Assembly (NCBI GenBank): GCA_031276615.1
Contig: JAISND010000291.1
Coordinates: 1 to 17,073 of the forward strand
From: Treponema sp.
GTDB lineage: Bacteria; Spirochaetota; Spirochaetia; Treponematales; Breznakiellaceae
Length of the DNA stretch: 17,073 bases
Direction: 5' to 3'
Positions within the stretch are counted from its first letter, which is position 1; the number at the start of each line of letters is the position of its first letter. Made by a program: the position numbers and the translations under genes. Shown here in pieces: positions 7,619 to 13,738 of the stretch. A model generated the notes under the pieces. The model saw nothing but the letters and a program-made list of their open reading frames with translations, searched no databases and was not told the origin of the DNA.

Positions 7619-8587
7619 CTATTTGTTCTGGACAAGATGTACCGCAAAACCCAGAATCTCTTCTTTGCAGTAGATAACGATCATGCTGCCCTTTGAATCT
7701 TTTTTCACGCTGTCCGGATCAAAGGCAATTCCTTTCCGCTCAAGAAAGGCTGCTGCCCGCCAGATGCTGTTGGTACCGATGGCAATATGTCCGTGCCTGC
7801 CCGGCGCCGCGGGAAGTTTCATAATTTCAATTTTATCACCCGCGTATACCGAGCTGTTCCCGTCCTTTACCGGGAAGCCGAAAAGGGAACCGAAAAGCTC
7901 CGCGGCTTTCACGGCCGCTTCACCGGAACCGGCGTTTATGCCGATATGGGGCACGGTAAACCCGAGAAGGTTCCGCACCGCCTCCCGCGAGAGGGCGGTG
8001 ATTTTTTCGAAATCGCCTGAATTGACAAGATCGGCGTTTACCATCCAGGAGCCGCCGCAGGCGTGGATCTTTTCAAAGGAGATGTACCTTGCGATATTCC
8101 CCGCGTTGATTCCGCCGGTGGGCATGAATTTGATATTCGGATAGGGAGCGGAAACCGCCTTGATGTATTCAAGGCCGCCCGCCTGTTCCGCGGGGAAAAA
8201 CTTTACCACCTCAAGGCCGAATTCGATGGCCCGCTCAATATCCGAAGGACTGGAACAGCCCGGCGTTACGGGCACGCCCTTCTCAACGCAGCGGGAAACC
8301 ACCCTGGGGTTAAGGCCGGGACTTACGATGAATTTCGCCCCCGCGGCTATTGCCCGATCAACCTGATCCGTGGTAAGCACCGTTCCCGCGCCAAGGAGAA
8401 TTTCCGGAACCTCCCCCGAAATGCGCCGCATCGCCTCCTCACCCTGGGCGGTTCTGAAGGTAACTTCGGCGCAGGGAATTCCGCCCGCGACAAGCGCCCT
8501 GGCAAGGGGAACCGCCTTTTCCACATCGTCGATTTTAATAACCGGCACAATGCCGATTTTGCCTAACTCTTCGATAACCGCATGCAT
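7619..8587 (-). CDS. eda: KDPG/KHG aldolase fused to a C-terminal VOC-like domain
   Basis: A 322-residue protein. Residues 1-212 are a complete class I KDPG/4-hydroxy-2-oxoglutarate aldolase: catalytic Glu41 (AEVTFRT), GAGTVL (67-72), PGCSSPSD (109-116), Schiff-base Lys129 (VVKFFPAE) and PTGGIN (156-161). It cleaves KDPG to pyruvate and glyceraldehyde-3-phosphate. Plain Eda proteins are about 210 residues. Here ~110 more follow: VPHIGINAGS, a repeat-like second half (GRHGHIAIGTNSI) and the end GFAVHLVQNK, with the strand pattern of a glyoxalase/VOC module. From memory, the same extension occurs in some clostridial aldolases, so it is a known but uncommon form. The role of the extra domain is unknown. 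Start: ATG at 8587 with AGGAG five bases upstream (complement of 8593-8597). First gene of the operon with kdgK. Confidence 0.93.
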   Translation of the reverse strand: MHAVIEELGKIGIVPVIKIDDVEKAVPLARALVAGGIPCAEVTFRTAQGEEAMRRISGEVPEILLGAGTVLTTDQVDRAIAAGAKFIVSPGLNPRVVSRCVEKGVPVTPGCSSPSDIERAIEFGLEVVKFFPAEQAGGLEYIKAVSAPYPNIKFMPTGGINAGNIARYISFEKIHACGGSWMVNADLVNSGDFEKITALSREAVRNLLGFTVPHIGINAGSGEAAVKAAELFGSLFGFPVKDGNSSVYAGDKIEIMKLPAAPGRHGHIAIGTNSIWRAAAFLERKGIAFDPDSVKKDSKGSMIVIYCKEEILGFAVHLVQNK

Positions 8588-8599
8588 GTCCGCTCCTCT

Positions 8600-8664
8600 C
8601 CCTGAAAATTCACGGGATCAGGGCTTTTCCCGAAACCCGGCCGGTTTCGGAAAAAGCTTCCGAA
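8600..8664 (-). promoter_or_regulatory. Structured leader of eda with mutually exclusive hairpins
   Basis: In RNA order, arm 8658-8664 can pair with 8646-8652 (7 bp, TTCGGAA/TTCCGAA). The stretch 8643-8656 can instead pair with 8624-8637 (14 bp with one G-U pair, loop 8638-8642). The two stems share 8646-8652 and cannot coexist. A third hairpin (CCCTGA/TCAGGG, arms 8618-8623 and 8600-8605) ends three bases before the eda ribosome site at 8593-8597. No U-run follows the large stem, so control of translation or RNA stability fits better than simple termination. No known riboswitch class is recognised. Confidence 0.45.
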
Positions 8665-8705
8665 AAAACGGTACAATCGGACTCAAGCCCGGCCCGTTTT
8701 TTCAT
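8610..8705 (-). CDS. Possible 31-codon leader ORF upstream of eda
   Basis: An ATG at 8705 opens MKKRAGLESDCTVFSEAFSE and continues to a TGA at 8610-8612, entirely within the predicted eda leader RNA. It spans both competing stems and stops 22 bases before the eda start. Its ribosome site is poor (TGGA close to the ATG) and it has no run of regulatory codons, so this may be chance. It is listed because its position is that of a leader peptide. Confidence 0.2.
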   Translation of the reverse strand: MKKRAGLESDCTVFSEAFSETGRVSGKALIP

Positions 8706-8755
8706 ATAATCCAGGGTAACTTTCCCAGAAACCGAAGTCCCGGGAAGGCCCCATC

Positions 8756-8783
8756 ATTATAAACAAAAAAAAGTTAATGTGAA
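8756..8783 (-). promoter_or_regulatory. Promoter of the eda-kdgK operon
   Basis: On the minus strand, TTCACA (complement of 8778-8783; 5/6 to TTGACA), a 16-bp T-rich spacer and a perfect TATAAT (complement of 8756-8761). The start would be near 8749, giving a leader of about 160 nt. A palindrome, CCGGTT-TTTT-AACCGG (8794-8809), lies ten bases before the -35 box and could be an operator or the distal end of the MATE transcript. Confidence 0.6.
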
Positions 8784-8869
8784 ATACCTCCAGCCGGTTT
8801 TTTAACCGGACAGGTCTTGCAAACTGCTCCGCGTTTTGCTTTCTTCAGGCGGTTGCCGGCGAAGCTCCG

Positions 8870-8896
8870 GTCCGGCAGAAACCGAAGTTTCCGGAC
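8870..8896 (-). terminator. Hairpin with UUCG loop after the MATE gene
   Basis: Starting four bases past the MATE stop, the minus strand reads GTCCGG-AAAC, TTCG loop, GTTT, a 3-base bulge, then CCGGAC. C(UUCG)G is an unusually stable tetraloop. No T-run follows, so it may be a factor-assisted terminator or a 3'-end stabiliser. Confidence 0.5.
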
Positions 8897-8900
8897 AGCT

Positions 8901-10247
8901 CTATTTTCCGCCCATTTCCTGCCGCCTGAGCCGTTTCATCGTGAATACCGACGCGATGCCGAGCGGCACAAGGGCGCCCGCCCAGGCCAGGGGGCTTGCG
9001 AAGCAGATTCCGTTAAAGCCGAAATATTCGCCCAGAATTACCGCCGCGAAGGTGCGCATAACAAGTTCCGTTATGCCCGCGATGGTAGGGGTAAGGCTGT
9101 CCCCCAATCCCTGCAGGGACTGTCTGAAAACAAACAGCATGGAAAGGAGCAGGTAAAAGGAGCTGTTGATAACAAGGTAAGCCTGTGACATTGAAAGGGC
9201 CTCCCCGGAATCCCTCCCCAGAAAGACGGCGGAAAAACCGCGGCCGAAAAGGAAAAACACCAGCCCCATGAAAACACTGTAAGCGGAAGACATGAGAGCG
9301 CAGTGGAAGATCCCCCGGCGGATGCGGCCGATTTTCCGCGCCCCGTAGTTCTGGGCCGCATAAGTAGTCATGGCCATGCCGAAGGAGTTGAGCATCATGG
9401 TGGCGGTCTGATCGATTTTTGACGCGGCGGTAAAGGCCGCGACCGGGACCGTACCCAGCCTGTTCAGGGCATAGGAAACCGCGATTGTTCCGATGGCTAT
9501 AATGCTCATCTGAAACCCGACGGGAAGCGCCATTCTGAGGTGTTCCCCAATTTCCCCCGCGCCGGCACGCCAGTATTCCCCGGTGATTCTGAGAACCGGG
9601 ATTCTTTTGACAATCGCGGGAATACACAGCAAACCCGATACAAGCTGGGCGATCACCGTCGCCCAGGCGGCGCCTTCCACGCCGGTACGAAAAACCAGTA
9701 TGAATACCAGATCCAGAATGACGTTGATGACGCAGGCTGTCACCAGAAAGACAAGCGGGGTATGACTGTCCCCGACGGAGCGCATGATGTTTGAAAGGAG
9801 ATTGAAAAGCAGCGCCGCGGGAATTCCCCAGTAGATAATGGTGATATAGGCGCAGGCGCTGTCCAGAATTTCGGCGGGAGTCCTGAGCAGCACGAGCAGG
9901 GGCCGGGCCGTGAGCAGACTCAGCGCCATAAGCAGAATTCCCATGCCCAGGGAAAGAATAACGGTAACGGCAAAGCTCCGGCGTATCCCCGCTTCATCGC
10001 CCGCCCCGAAGCGCTGGGAAGTAATGATGGAAGCGCCCTGGGTAAAGCCCGTCAGAAAACCCAGGACAAGAAACATCAGGCTCCCCGTACTGCCCACCGC
10101 CGCCAGGGCGCCCATCCCGATGGTATGCCCGACAATGAAGGCGTCCGCCATATTGTAGAATTGCTGAAAAACATTTCCGATAAACAGGGGAACGGCAAAG
10201 GAAATGATAAGCAGGGCGGGATTGCCGACGGTTAAGTTTTTAGTCAT
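8901..10247 (-). CDS. MATE family multidrug/toxin exporter
   Basis: A 448-residue integral membrane protein of about 12 hydrophobic segments, the normal length for the MATE superfamily (cation-coupled antiport of drugs or metabolites). The N-terminal half has PLFIGNVFQQFYNMADAFIVG (20-40), matching the family's TM1 signature, and RSVGDSHTP. The second half repeats the pattern with GFQMSIIAIGTIAVSY, ASKIDQTATMMLNSFGMAMTT and LQGLGDSLTPTIAG. This points to the bacterial DinF/NorM-like MATE branch. Substrate unknown. The ATG at 10247 is the natural N-terminus (MTKNLTVGNPALLIISF), but no clear Shine-Dalgarno sequence precedes it and a stable hairpin does (10269-10304), so translation may be restrained. 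It is downstream of the Crp/Fnr gene on the same strand but separated by 181 bp. Confidence 0.92.
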   Translation of the reverse strand: MTKNLTVGNPALLIISFAVPLFIGNVFQQFYNMADAFIVGHTIGMGALAAVGSTGSLMFLVLGFLTGFTQGASIITSQRFGAGDEAGIRRSFAVTVILSLGMGILLMALSLLTARPLLVLLRTPAEILDSACAYITIIYWGIPAALLFNLLSNIMRSVGDSHTPLVFLVTACVINVILDLVFILVFRTGVEGAAWATVIAQLVSGLLCIPAIVKRIPVLRITGEYWRAGAGEIGEHLRMALPVGFQMSIIAIGTIAVSYALNRLGTVPVAAFTAASKIDQTATMMLNSFGMAMTTYAAQNYGARKIGRIRRGIFHCALMSSAYSVFMGLVFFLFGRGFSAVFLGRDSGEALSMSQAYLVINSSFYLLLSMLFVFRQSLQGLGDSLTPTIAGITELVMRTFAAVILGEYFGFNGICFASPLAWAGALVPLGIASVFTMKRLRRQEMGGK

Positions 10248-10428
10248 GGCCGCTGTTTACGGGGAAATGGAGAGGCCCGCGGTGAAACCCGCGGAACCTC
10301 CTCCAAAACCCGAAAAACTTTTTTAACTGGTACAAACATTACCCCTGCCGCGTGTTTTGTTCTATTGTTTTTTTATCTTAGCTGGTATTTTGTTACAAGA
10401 AAAGGGTACGGTAACAGTCCCCTTCCTC
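10248..10428 (-). promoter_or_regulatory. MATE upstream region: stable leader hairpin and GTTAC dyads
   Basis: A GC-rich hairpin at 10269-10304 (GGAG/CTCC, AGG/CCT and CCGCGG/CCGCGG arms) lies about 20 bases before the MATE ATG. Farther up are an A/T-rich tract (about 10315-10400), a half-site pair TGTTAC (10391-10396) and GTAACA (10411-10416) spaced by 14 bp, and a second dyad GGTA-7-TACC at 10329-10343. TTGTAA (complement of 10393-10398) could be a -35 box, but its -10 partner (TAAAAA at 17 bp) is weak. A regulator target is possible; nothing proves which. Confidence 0.35.
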
Positions 10429-11118
10429 TTACCTGCCGCCGGCTTTCACGGGGTTCTTCCGCAGAAGCTCGAAGCGATTCTTGCGGAATTTCAGAACGCC
10501 GTCATCTCTCATTGCACATAACGATGCCGACATGGCGCTGCGATCAACCGAAAGGTAATCGGCCAGTTCCTGGCGGTTAAAGGGTATTTCAAAGCCGCGG
10601 CTCCGCGCCTGCCTCGCCCGGGCGGAAAGAAAGGAGAGCAGTTTTTCCCGCGTGGTGCGGCGGGTCAGGTGTTCCATCTTCTGGATAAGCGTGATGTTTT
10701 TTTCCGCGAGGATCCGGAGCAGGTTTTTGACAAGCCGGGCGTGAAAAGCGCAGGCCGAAGGACAGGACGCGCCGATCTTTTTACAGTCAAGCAGCAGGAT
10801 CTCCGATTTTTCGGCGGCCCTGACGCTGACGGGCAGCCGCGGAATCCCGGCAAGGGGAAAGGCCTCGGCAAAAAGTTCGCCGGGGCCGGCGGGGGAGACA
10901 ATGCCGCGGTTCCCCCAGAAATCGTCCTGAATGATGTGGACGCTTCCGGAAAGCACGACGCCCGTAAAGCGCGGCGGTTCATCGGCCATGAAAACAAAAC
11001 TGTTCTTTTCGTACCTTTTCTTCCTGGCCGAAAGGCAGTCAAGGAGATTCGGCAAATCGTCCCGATCGATTCCTTCAAAGAGGGGGCAGTTCAGCGGCAG
11101 GGAACGGAAGTTTTTCAC
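10429..11118 (-). CDS. Crp/Fnr family transcriptional regulator
   Basis: A 229-residue DNA-binding regulator of normal family length. An N-terminal cNMP-binding-type beta-roll spans about residues 12-110 (FVFMADEPPRFTGVVLSGSV, GELFAEAFPLAG). A long dimerisation helix follows at about 125-150, then a C-terminal winged helix with HTH at about 181-210 (NRQELADYLSVDRSAMSASL). It has six cysteines but not the N-terminal four-cysteine FNR cluster motif, so the signal sensed is unknown. Cys119-x3-Cys123 in the hinge region is a possible redox or haem contact, which is speculation. The start is GTG at 11118 with AAGGA seven bases upstream. It is divergent from the ferredoxin gene and two dyads lie between them, so it probably controls both. 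HcpR-type regulators of anaerobes have similar neighbours, but that subfamily call is inference. Confidence 0.88.
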   Translation of the reverse strand: MKNFRSLPLNCPLFEGIDRDDLPNLLDCLSARKKRYEKNSFVFMADEPPRFTGVVLSGSVHIIQDDFWGNRGIVSPAGPGELFAEAFPLAGIPRLPVSVRAAEKSEILLLDCKKIGASCPSACAFHARLVKNLLRILAEKNITLIQKMEHLTRRTTREKLLSFLSARARQARSRGFEIPFNRQELADYLSVDRSAMSASLCAMRDDGVLKFRKNRFELLRKNPVKAGGR

Positions 11119-11141
11119 GTTTTTATCCTTATTTGTTGAGC

Positions 11142-11170
11142 CGGTTTCAAAATTTGATATTTTGAAACCG
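11142..11170. repeat. 12-bp-arm dyad in the Crp/Fnr gene leader (CGGTTTCAAAAT arms)
   Basis: The arms 11142-11153 and 11159-11170 are exact reverse complements around TTGAT. The dyad lies 24 bp upstream of the GTG of the regulator gene. It overlaps a possible -10 (TATCAA), whose -35 would be TTTACA 18 bp earlier in the second dyad, so it could be an autoregulatory operator. Its GTTTCAAAA core recurs at 6270-6301, which instead suggests a repeated intergenic element. Confidence 0.45.
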
Positions 11171-11172
11171 AA

Positions 11173-11192
11173 TCTGTTGTAAAAACAACAGA
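11173..11192. promoter_or_regulatory. Candidate operator TCTGTTGT-AAAA-ACAACAGA
   Basis: A perfect 8-4-8 dyad with the geometry of Crp/Fnr-family sites. If the ferredoxin promoter uses TATATT at 11212-11217, with a start near 11224, the dyad centre is at -41.5, the classical position for class II activation. No good -35 box is present there, as expected for an activator-dependent promoter. The regulator encoded next door is the obvious candidate. Confidence 0.5.
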
Positions 11193-11276
11193 CCGGCGCT
11201 CTCCAGTATTGTATATTCTATCCGGAAATTCAAGAGCGCCGGCCCTGCGGATAAAAGGCGGCGGAAGGGGACGATT

Positions 11277-12044
11277 ATGACACGGAGGATCATCAAAATA
11301 GATGCCGAAAAATGCAATGGCTGCGGTCTCTGCGCGGAGGCCTGCCGCGAGGGCGCCCTTGAGATGCGGGACGGCAAGGCTGTTCTGCTTCGGGAGGATT
11401 ACTGCGACGGGCTGGGGAACTGCCTGCCGGCCTGCCCCGCCGGCGCTATCGGCTTCGAGGAACGGGAAGCCGCGGCCTTCGACGCGGAGGCCGCGGCGCG
11501 GTACGGCGGGGAAGGTTCAGGACAGGGAGGAACGGCGGACGCCGCGCCGGAAAGGGCCGGCGGCCCCGGCGGGCTTTTTCCGGGCGGCTGCCCCGGAGCG
11601 AATGCCCGTCTTGTCCCGCGGCGGGAAGATGCCGGGCCCGCGGCGGAAAACCCGGCCGCGCCGGAAGGCATGGCGCCGCGGTCGCAGCTGCGGCAGTGGC
11701 CGATTCAGATAAAGCTGGTTCCGCCGAACGCGTCCTTTTTTGACAACGCGAAGCTTCTGGTCAGCGCGGACTGCGCGGCCTACGCCCACGGAAATTTTCA
11801 CAACGAATTCATGCGGAACCGCATCACCCTTATCGGCTGCCCGAAGCTGGACGGCCTTGACTACAGCGAAAAACTCACCGCCATTCTGCTGAACAACAAC
11901 ATAAAGTCCGTAACGGTGGTTCGCATGGAGGTTCCCTGCTGCGGCGGCCTTGAGCGCGCGGTGGTTGCGGCGCTGAAGAACAGCGGCAAGATGATACCCT
12001 GGCAGACCGTTACCCTTTCGACCGGGGGAAAGATACTGGAATGA
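11277..12044 (+). CDS. Dicluster ferredoxin-type iron-sulfur protein with conserved C-terminal domain
   Basis: A 255-residue cytosolic protein. Cluster 1: CxxCxxCxxxC (Cys13, 16, 19, 23). Cluster 2: Cys43-DGLGN-Cys49-x3-Cys53-Pro, where the usual second cysteine is Leu46. This YCDGLGxC...CP form is typical of a widespread family in anaerobes. A Gly/Ala/Pro-rich linker (about 70-135) containing GGCPG (103-107) leads to QLRQWPIQIKLVPPNA (137-152) and a C-terminal domain with conserved-looking cysteines (ADC166, GC188PKLD, VPC221C222GG). It probably carries electrons or assists a redox enzyme. The C-terminal domain's reaction is unknown. In other anaerobes such genes often lie near a Crp/Fnr regulator and hybrid-cluster protein. 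Only the regulator is found here. Start: ATG at 11277 with AAGGGG six bases upstream. Confidence 0.88.
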   Translation: MTRRIIKIDAEKCNGCGLCAEACREGALEMRDGKAVLLREDYCDGLGNCLPACPAGAIGFEEREAAAFDAEAAARYGGEGSGQGGTADAAPERAGGPGGLFPGGCPGANARLVPRREDAGPAAENPAAPEGMAPRSQLRQWPIQIKLVPPNASFFDNAKLLVSADCAAYAHGNFHNEFMRNRITLIGCPKLDGLDYSEKLTAILLNNNIKSVTVVRMEVPCCGGLERAVVAALKNSGKMIPWQTVTLSTGGKILE

Positions 12045-12205
12045 AAAACACCGCTGTTCCGGCAAAACATACGCAAAAAACCGGATCAACAGGTTTTACC
12101 GCAGGCGCTACAGCAGGGCAATGCCGTCCCAAACTGCCGTGCGCCGAACGTATGCTGCGGGGAAAAATCGGCTTTCAGCCGGTTTTTGCACACGGGAGCC
12201 TCTAA
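12041..12205 (+). CDS. Possible 54-residue ORF overlapping the ferredoxin stop (ATGA)
   Basis: An ATG shares bases with the ferredoxin TGA stop, the usual arrangement for coupled translation, and opens 54 codons (MKNTAVPAKHTQKTG...) to a TAA at 12203-12205. The product has no signal, membrane segment or known motif. Its 3' third runs through the hairpin at 12163-12187, which argues against a normal gene. It could be a decayed downstream cistron or chance. Confidence 0.2.
   Translation: MKNTAVPAKHTQKTGSTGFTAGATAGQCRPKLPCAERMLRGKIGFQPVFAHGSL
12163..12187. terminator. Bidirectional rho-independent terminator
   Basis: AAAAATCGGCT, loop TTC, AGCCGGTTTTT: an 11-bp stem with one T-G pair and T-runs on both strands. 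It lies about 120 bp after the ferredoxin stop and also faces the end of the metal-permease gene. Confidence 0.7.
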
Positions 12206-12236
12206 AACTTCAGTTTTTAGAGGTTCCCGTGTTTTT
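12191..12236 (+). terminator. Second terminator, overlapping the 3' end of the permease gene
   Basis: Arms CACGGGAGCCTCTAAAA and TTTTAGAGGTTCCCGTG pair over 17 bp with one G-U, followed by TTTTT (12232-12236). The right arm encodes the last residues and stop of the opposing permease gene. With the stem at 12163-12187 it forms a double stop for ferredoxin transcription. Toward the permease's own direction there is no T-run directly after this stem, but the one at 12163-12187 would serve. Confidence 0.7.
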
Positions 12237-13044
12237 CGTGCGAAGCGCGGCAAACTGTCAGGCGCCAGACAAGCGCGAGCAGCGCCGCGCCGGCGATGAC
12301 TACCGCTGAGCTTACCGGAAGGTCAAGAGCGAAGGACAGGGCAAAGCCGCCCAGATTCATCACCAGGCCGAATACGCCGCCCCAGACGACGAGAGCCTTG
12401 AAGCTTCCGCCGGTTCGCCGGGCAGCCAGGGCGGGCAGCAGCGTAAAGGCGTCTACAAGGAGCGCGCCGGTAACCCGCATGGCAACGGCGATGCCCAGGC
12501 ATACGGAAAGTATGATGCCCGCGTACACGAGCTTTGCCCTTACCCCCACGGCCTGCGCCAGTTCCCGGTCATAAAGGACAATATGGATTTCCTTGTACGC
12601 CGCGGCAAGGAAAAAAAGAATCGCCCCGGCGACACACACAATCAGCCGGACATCCGTAAGGCTAAGGGTAAGAATGTTCCCCCAAAAAAGGCTGAAAGCC
12701 TCATTGGCGTGAACATTCCCCTTGTAGAAGATGATGAACGCAAGCCCCATACAGACCGTCATGATAAGTCCCAGGGCGCCCCCGGCGGAAAAACGCCCCC
12801 GCCAGCTTATCAGGGCGATGGCAGCGCCGGCGAGGAGGCTGGCCGTCATGGCCGCGGCAAGGGTATTGACATTGAAGATAAGGGCAAGGGCCGCGCCCAG
12901 CAGGGCCGCGTGCATTACGGCGAAGCGGGCGGGAATAAGTTCGAGGTTGAGTACAAAGGTTCCCAGCACCGGGAAGGCAAGGCCCGCGGCGCAGAGGGAG
13001 ACAAGGGCCCGCGGAAAGAAGGGCATGGAAAAAAGGCTAGGCAC
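12217..13044 (-). CDS. Metal ABC transporter permease (ZnuB/TroC-like, ABC-3 family)
   Basis: A 275-residue inner-membrane protein with about eight hydrophobic segments. Family traits are FPVLGTFVLN near the start, ARFAVMHAALLGAAL, and VTGALLVDAFTLLPALAARR, matching the conserved G-x-LLV-x-A-x-x-x-x-PA region of ABC-3 permeases for zinc, manganese or iron. A frame continuing to 13356 is only the shadow of the ATPase gene. Two starts are possible. The ATG at 13026 lacks a ribosome site. The GTG at 13044 has GGGGAG (complement of 13052-13057) seven bases upstream and overlaps the ATPase stop by a few bases, so I chose GTG. It pairs with the ATPase directly upstream. The family can form homodimers. 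Last gene of the metal-uptake operon, ending in the terminator hairpin. Confidence 0.88.
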   Translation of the reverse strand: MPSLFSMPFFPRALVSLCAAGLAFPVLGTFVLNLELIPARFAVMHAALLGAALALIFNVNTLAAAMTASLLAGAAIALISWRGRFSAGGALGLIMTVCMGLAFIIFYKGNVHANEAFSLFWGNILTLSLTDVRLIVCVAGAILFFLAAAYKEIHIVLYDRELAQAVGVRAKLVYAGIILSVCLGIAVAMRVTGALLVDAFTLLPALAARRTGGSFKALVVWGGVFGLVMNLGGFALSFALDLPVSSAVVIAGAALLALVWRLTVCRASHEKHGNL

Positions 13045-13720
13045 AGGACAGCTCCCCGGAGGCCTTTCCCCCCTCGAAGCGGTAGATGATTTCACATTCG
13101 GAAAGGGCCTCCGTATCATGGGACGCCATGACGACCGTAAGGCGCCGCTCCTTCCGCAGCCGTCCGATAAGGCGAAGCAGTTCCGCCCGGCCCCCGGCGT
13201 CCAGGCTTGCGGTGGGTTCGTCAAGAAGCAGCAGTTCCGCTTCCATCGCAAGGGAACGGGCAATGGCCGTCCGCTGGCACTGGCCGCCGGAAAGCTCCTG
13301 TACGCGGCAGCCGGAAAGTTCCCCAATGCCGGCGGCTTCCAGGGCGGCGTCAACAAGTTCCCAGTCGCGCCGGGAAAGGGGACGCAGGAAGCCCGCCTTT
13401 CCGTACCGTCCCATGGCGGCCGCTTCCCGTACCGTTACGGGAAGGCTGCCCCCGGCGGTGTTCTGGGGAACGTAGCCGATGCGGAAGAGGATCTGCCTGA
13501 AGGCCGCGGAACCGGGCTTTTCCCCCAGCACGGTAATGAGGCCGGCGCGGGAAGGGATCATGCCAAGGCAGAGTTTGAGGAAGGTTGATTTCCCCGCGCC
13601 GTTGGGACCGCGGAGTCCGGCAAAACAGCCCGGCCCGACGGAGAGAGAAAGATCCCTGAGGACATCGGCGTTCCCGTAACCGGCAAAAATATTCCGGGCC
13701 TCAATAACAGATTCCGTCAT
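13037..13720 (-). CDS. Metal ABC transporter ATP-binding protein (ZnuC/TroB-like)
   Basis: A 227-residue cytosolic ATPase that would power metal import with the permease. All motifs are present: Walker A GPNGAGKST (38-46), Q-loop Gln86 (GYVPQN), signature LSGGQ (143-147), Walker B LLLLDEPTASLD (163-174) and H-loop His201 (ASHD). Length and motif context fit the zinc/manganese/iron group. The ATG at 13720 lies 18 bp after the binding-protein stop, with AAAGG upstream as a modest ribosome site. The 3' end overlaps the preferred permease start and carries its ribosome site, so the two are probably translationally coupled. Confidence 0.94.
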   Translation of the reverse strand: MTESVIEARNIFAGYGNADVLRDLSLSVGPGCFAGLRGPNGAGKSTFLKLCLGMIPSRAGLITVLGEKPGSAAFRQILFRIGYVPQNTAGGSLPVTVREAAAMGRYGKAGFLRPLSRRDWELVDAALEAAGIGELSGCRVQELSGGQCQRTAIARSLAMEAELLLLDEPTASLDAGGRAELLRLIGRLRKERRLTVVMASHDTEALSECEIIYRFEGGKASGELSCA

Positions 13721-13738
13721 GCGCTGCCGCCTTTCCCT

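Larger units (their letters stand above)
8588..8900. other. 313-bp gap between eda and the MATE gene
   Basis: From right to left on the minus strand it holds the hairpin after the MATE stop (8870-8896), a palindrome (8794-8809), the eda promoter (8756-8783) and the structured eda leader with a possible short ORF. No protein gene above 31 codons is supported. Frames on the plus strand here are uncharacterised and look like chance. Confidence 0.7.

Noticed and set aside
10429..10440. Rho-independent terminator after the Crp/Fnr gene
   Set aside because: I looked for a stem with a T-run after the stop and found only a weak GGG/CCC pairing, so the transcript may read into the MATE gene or end elsewhere.
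13045..13356. Long N-terminal extension of the permease frame (379 codons in all)
   Set aside because: It lies wholly inside the ATPase gene in another frame, its translation is low-quality Pro/Arg-rich sequence, and a good ribosome site marks the internal GTG.
12731..13588. 285-codon plus-strand frame across the ABC genes
   Set aside because: Antisense to clear ATPase and permease motifs; the product is basic and low complexity.
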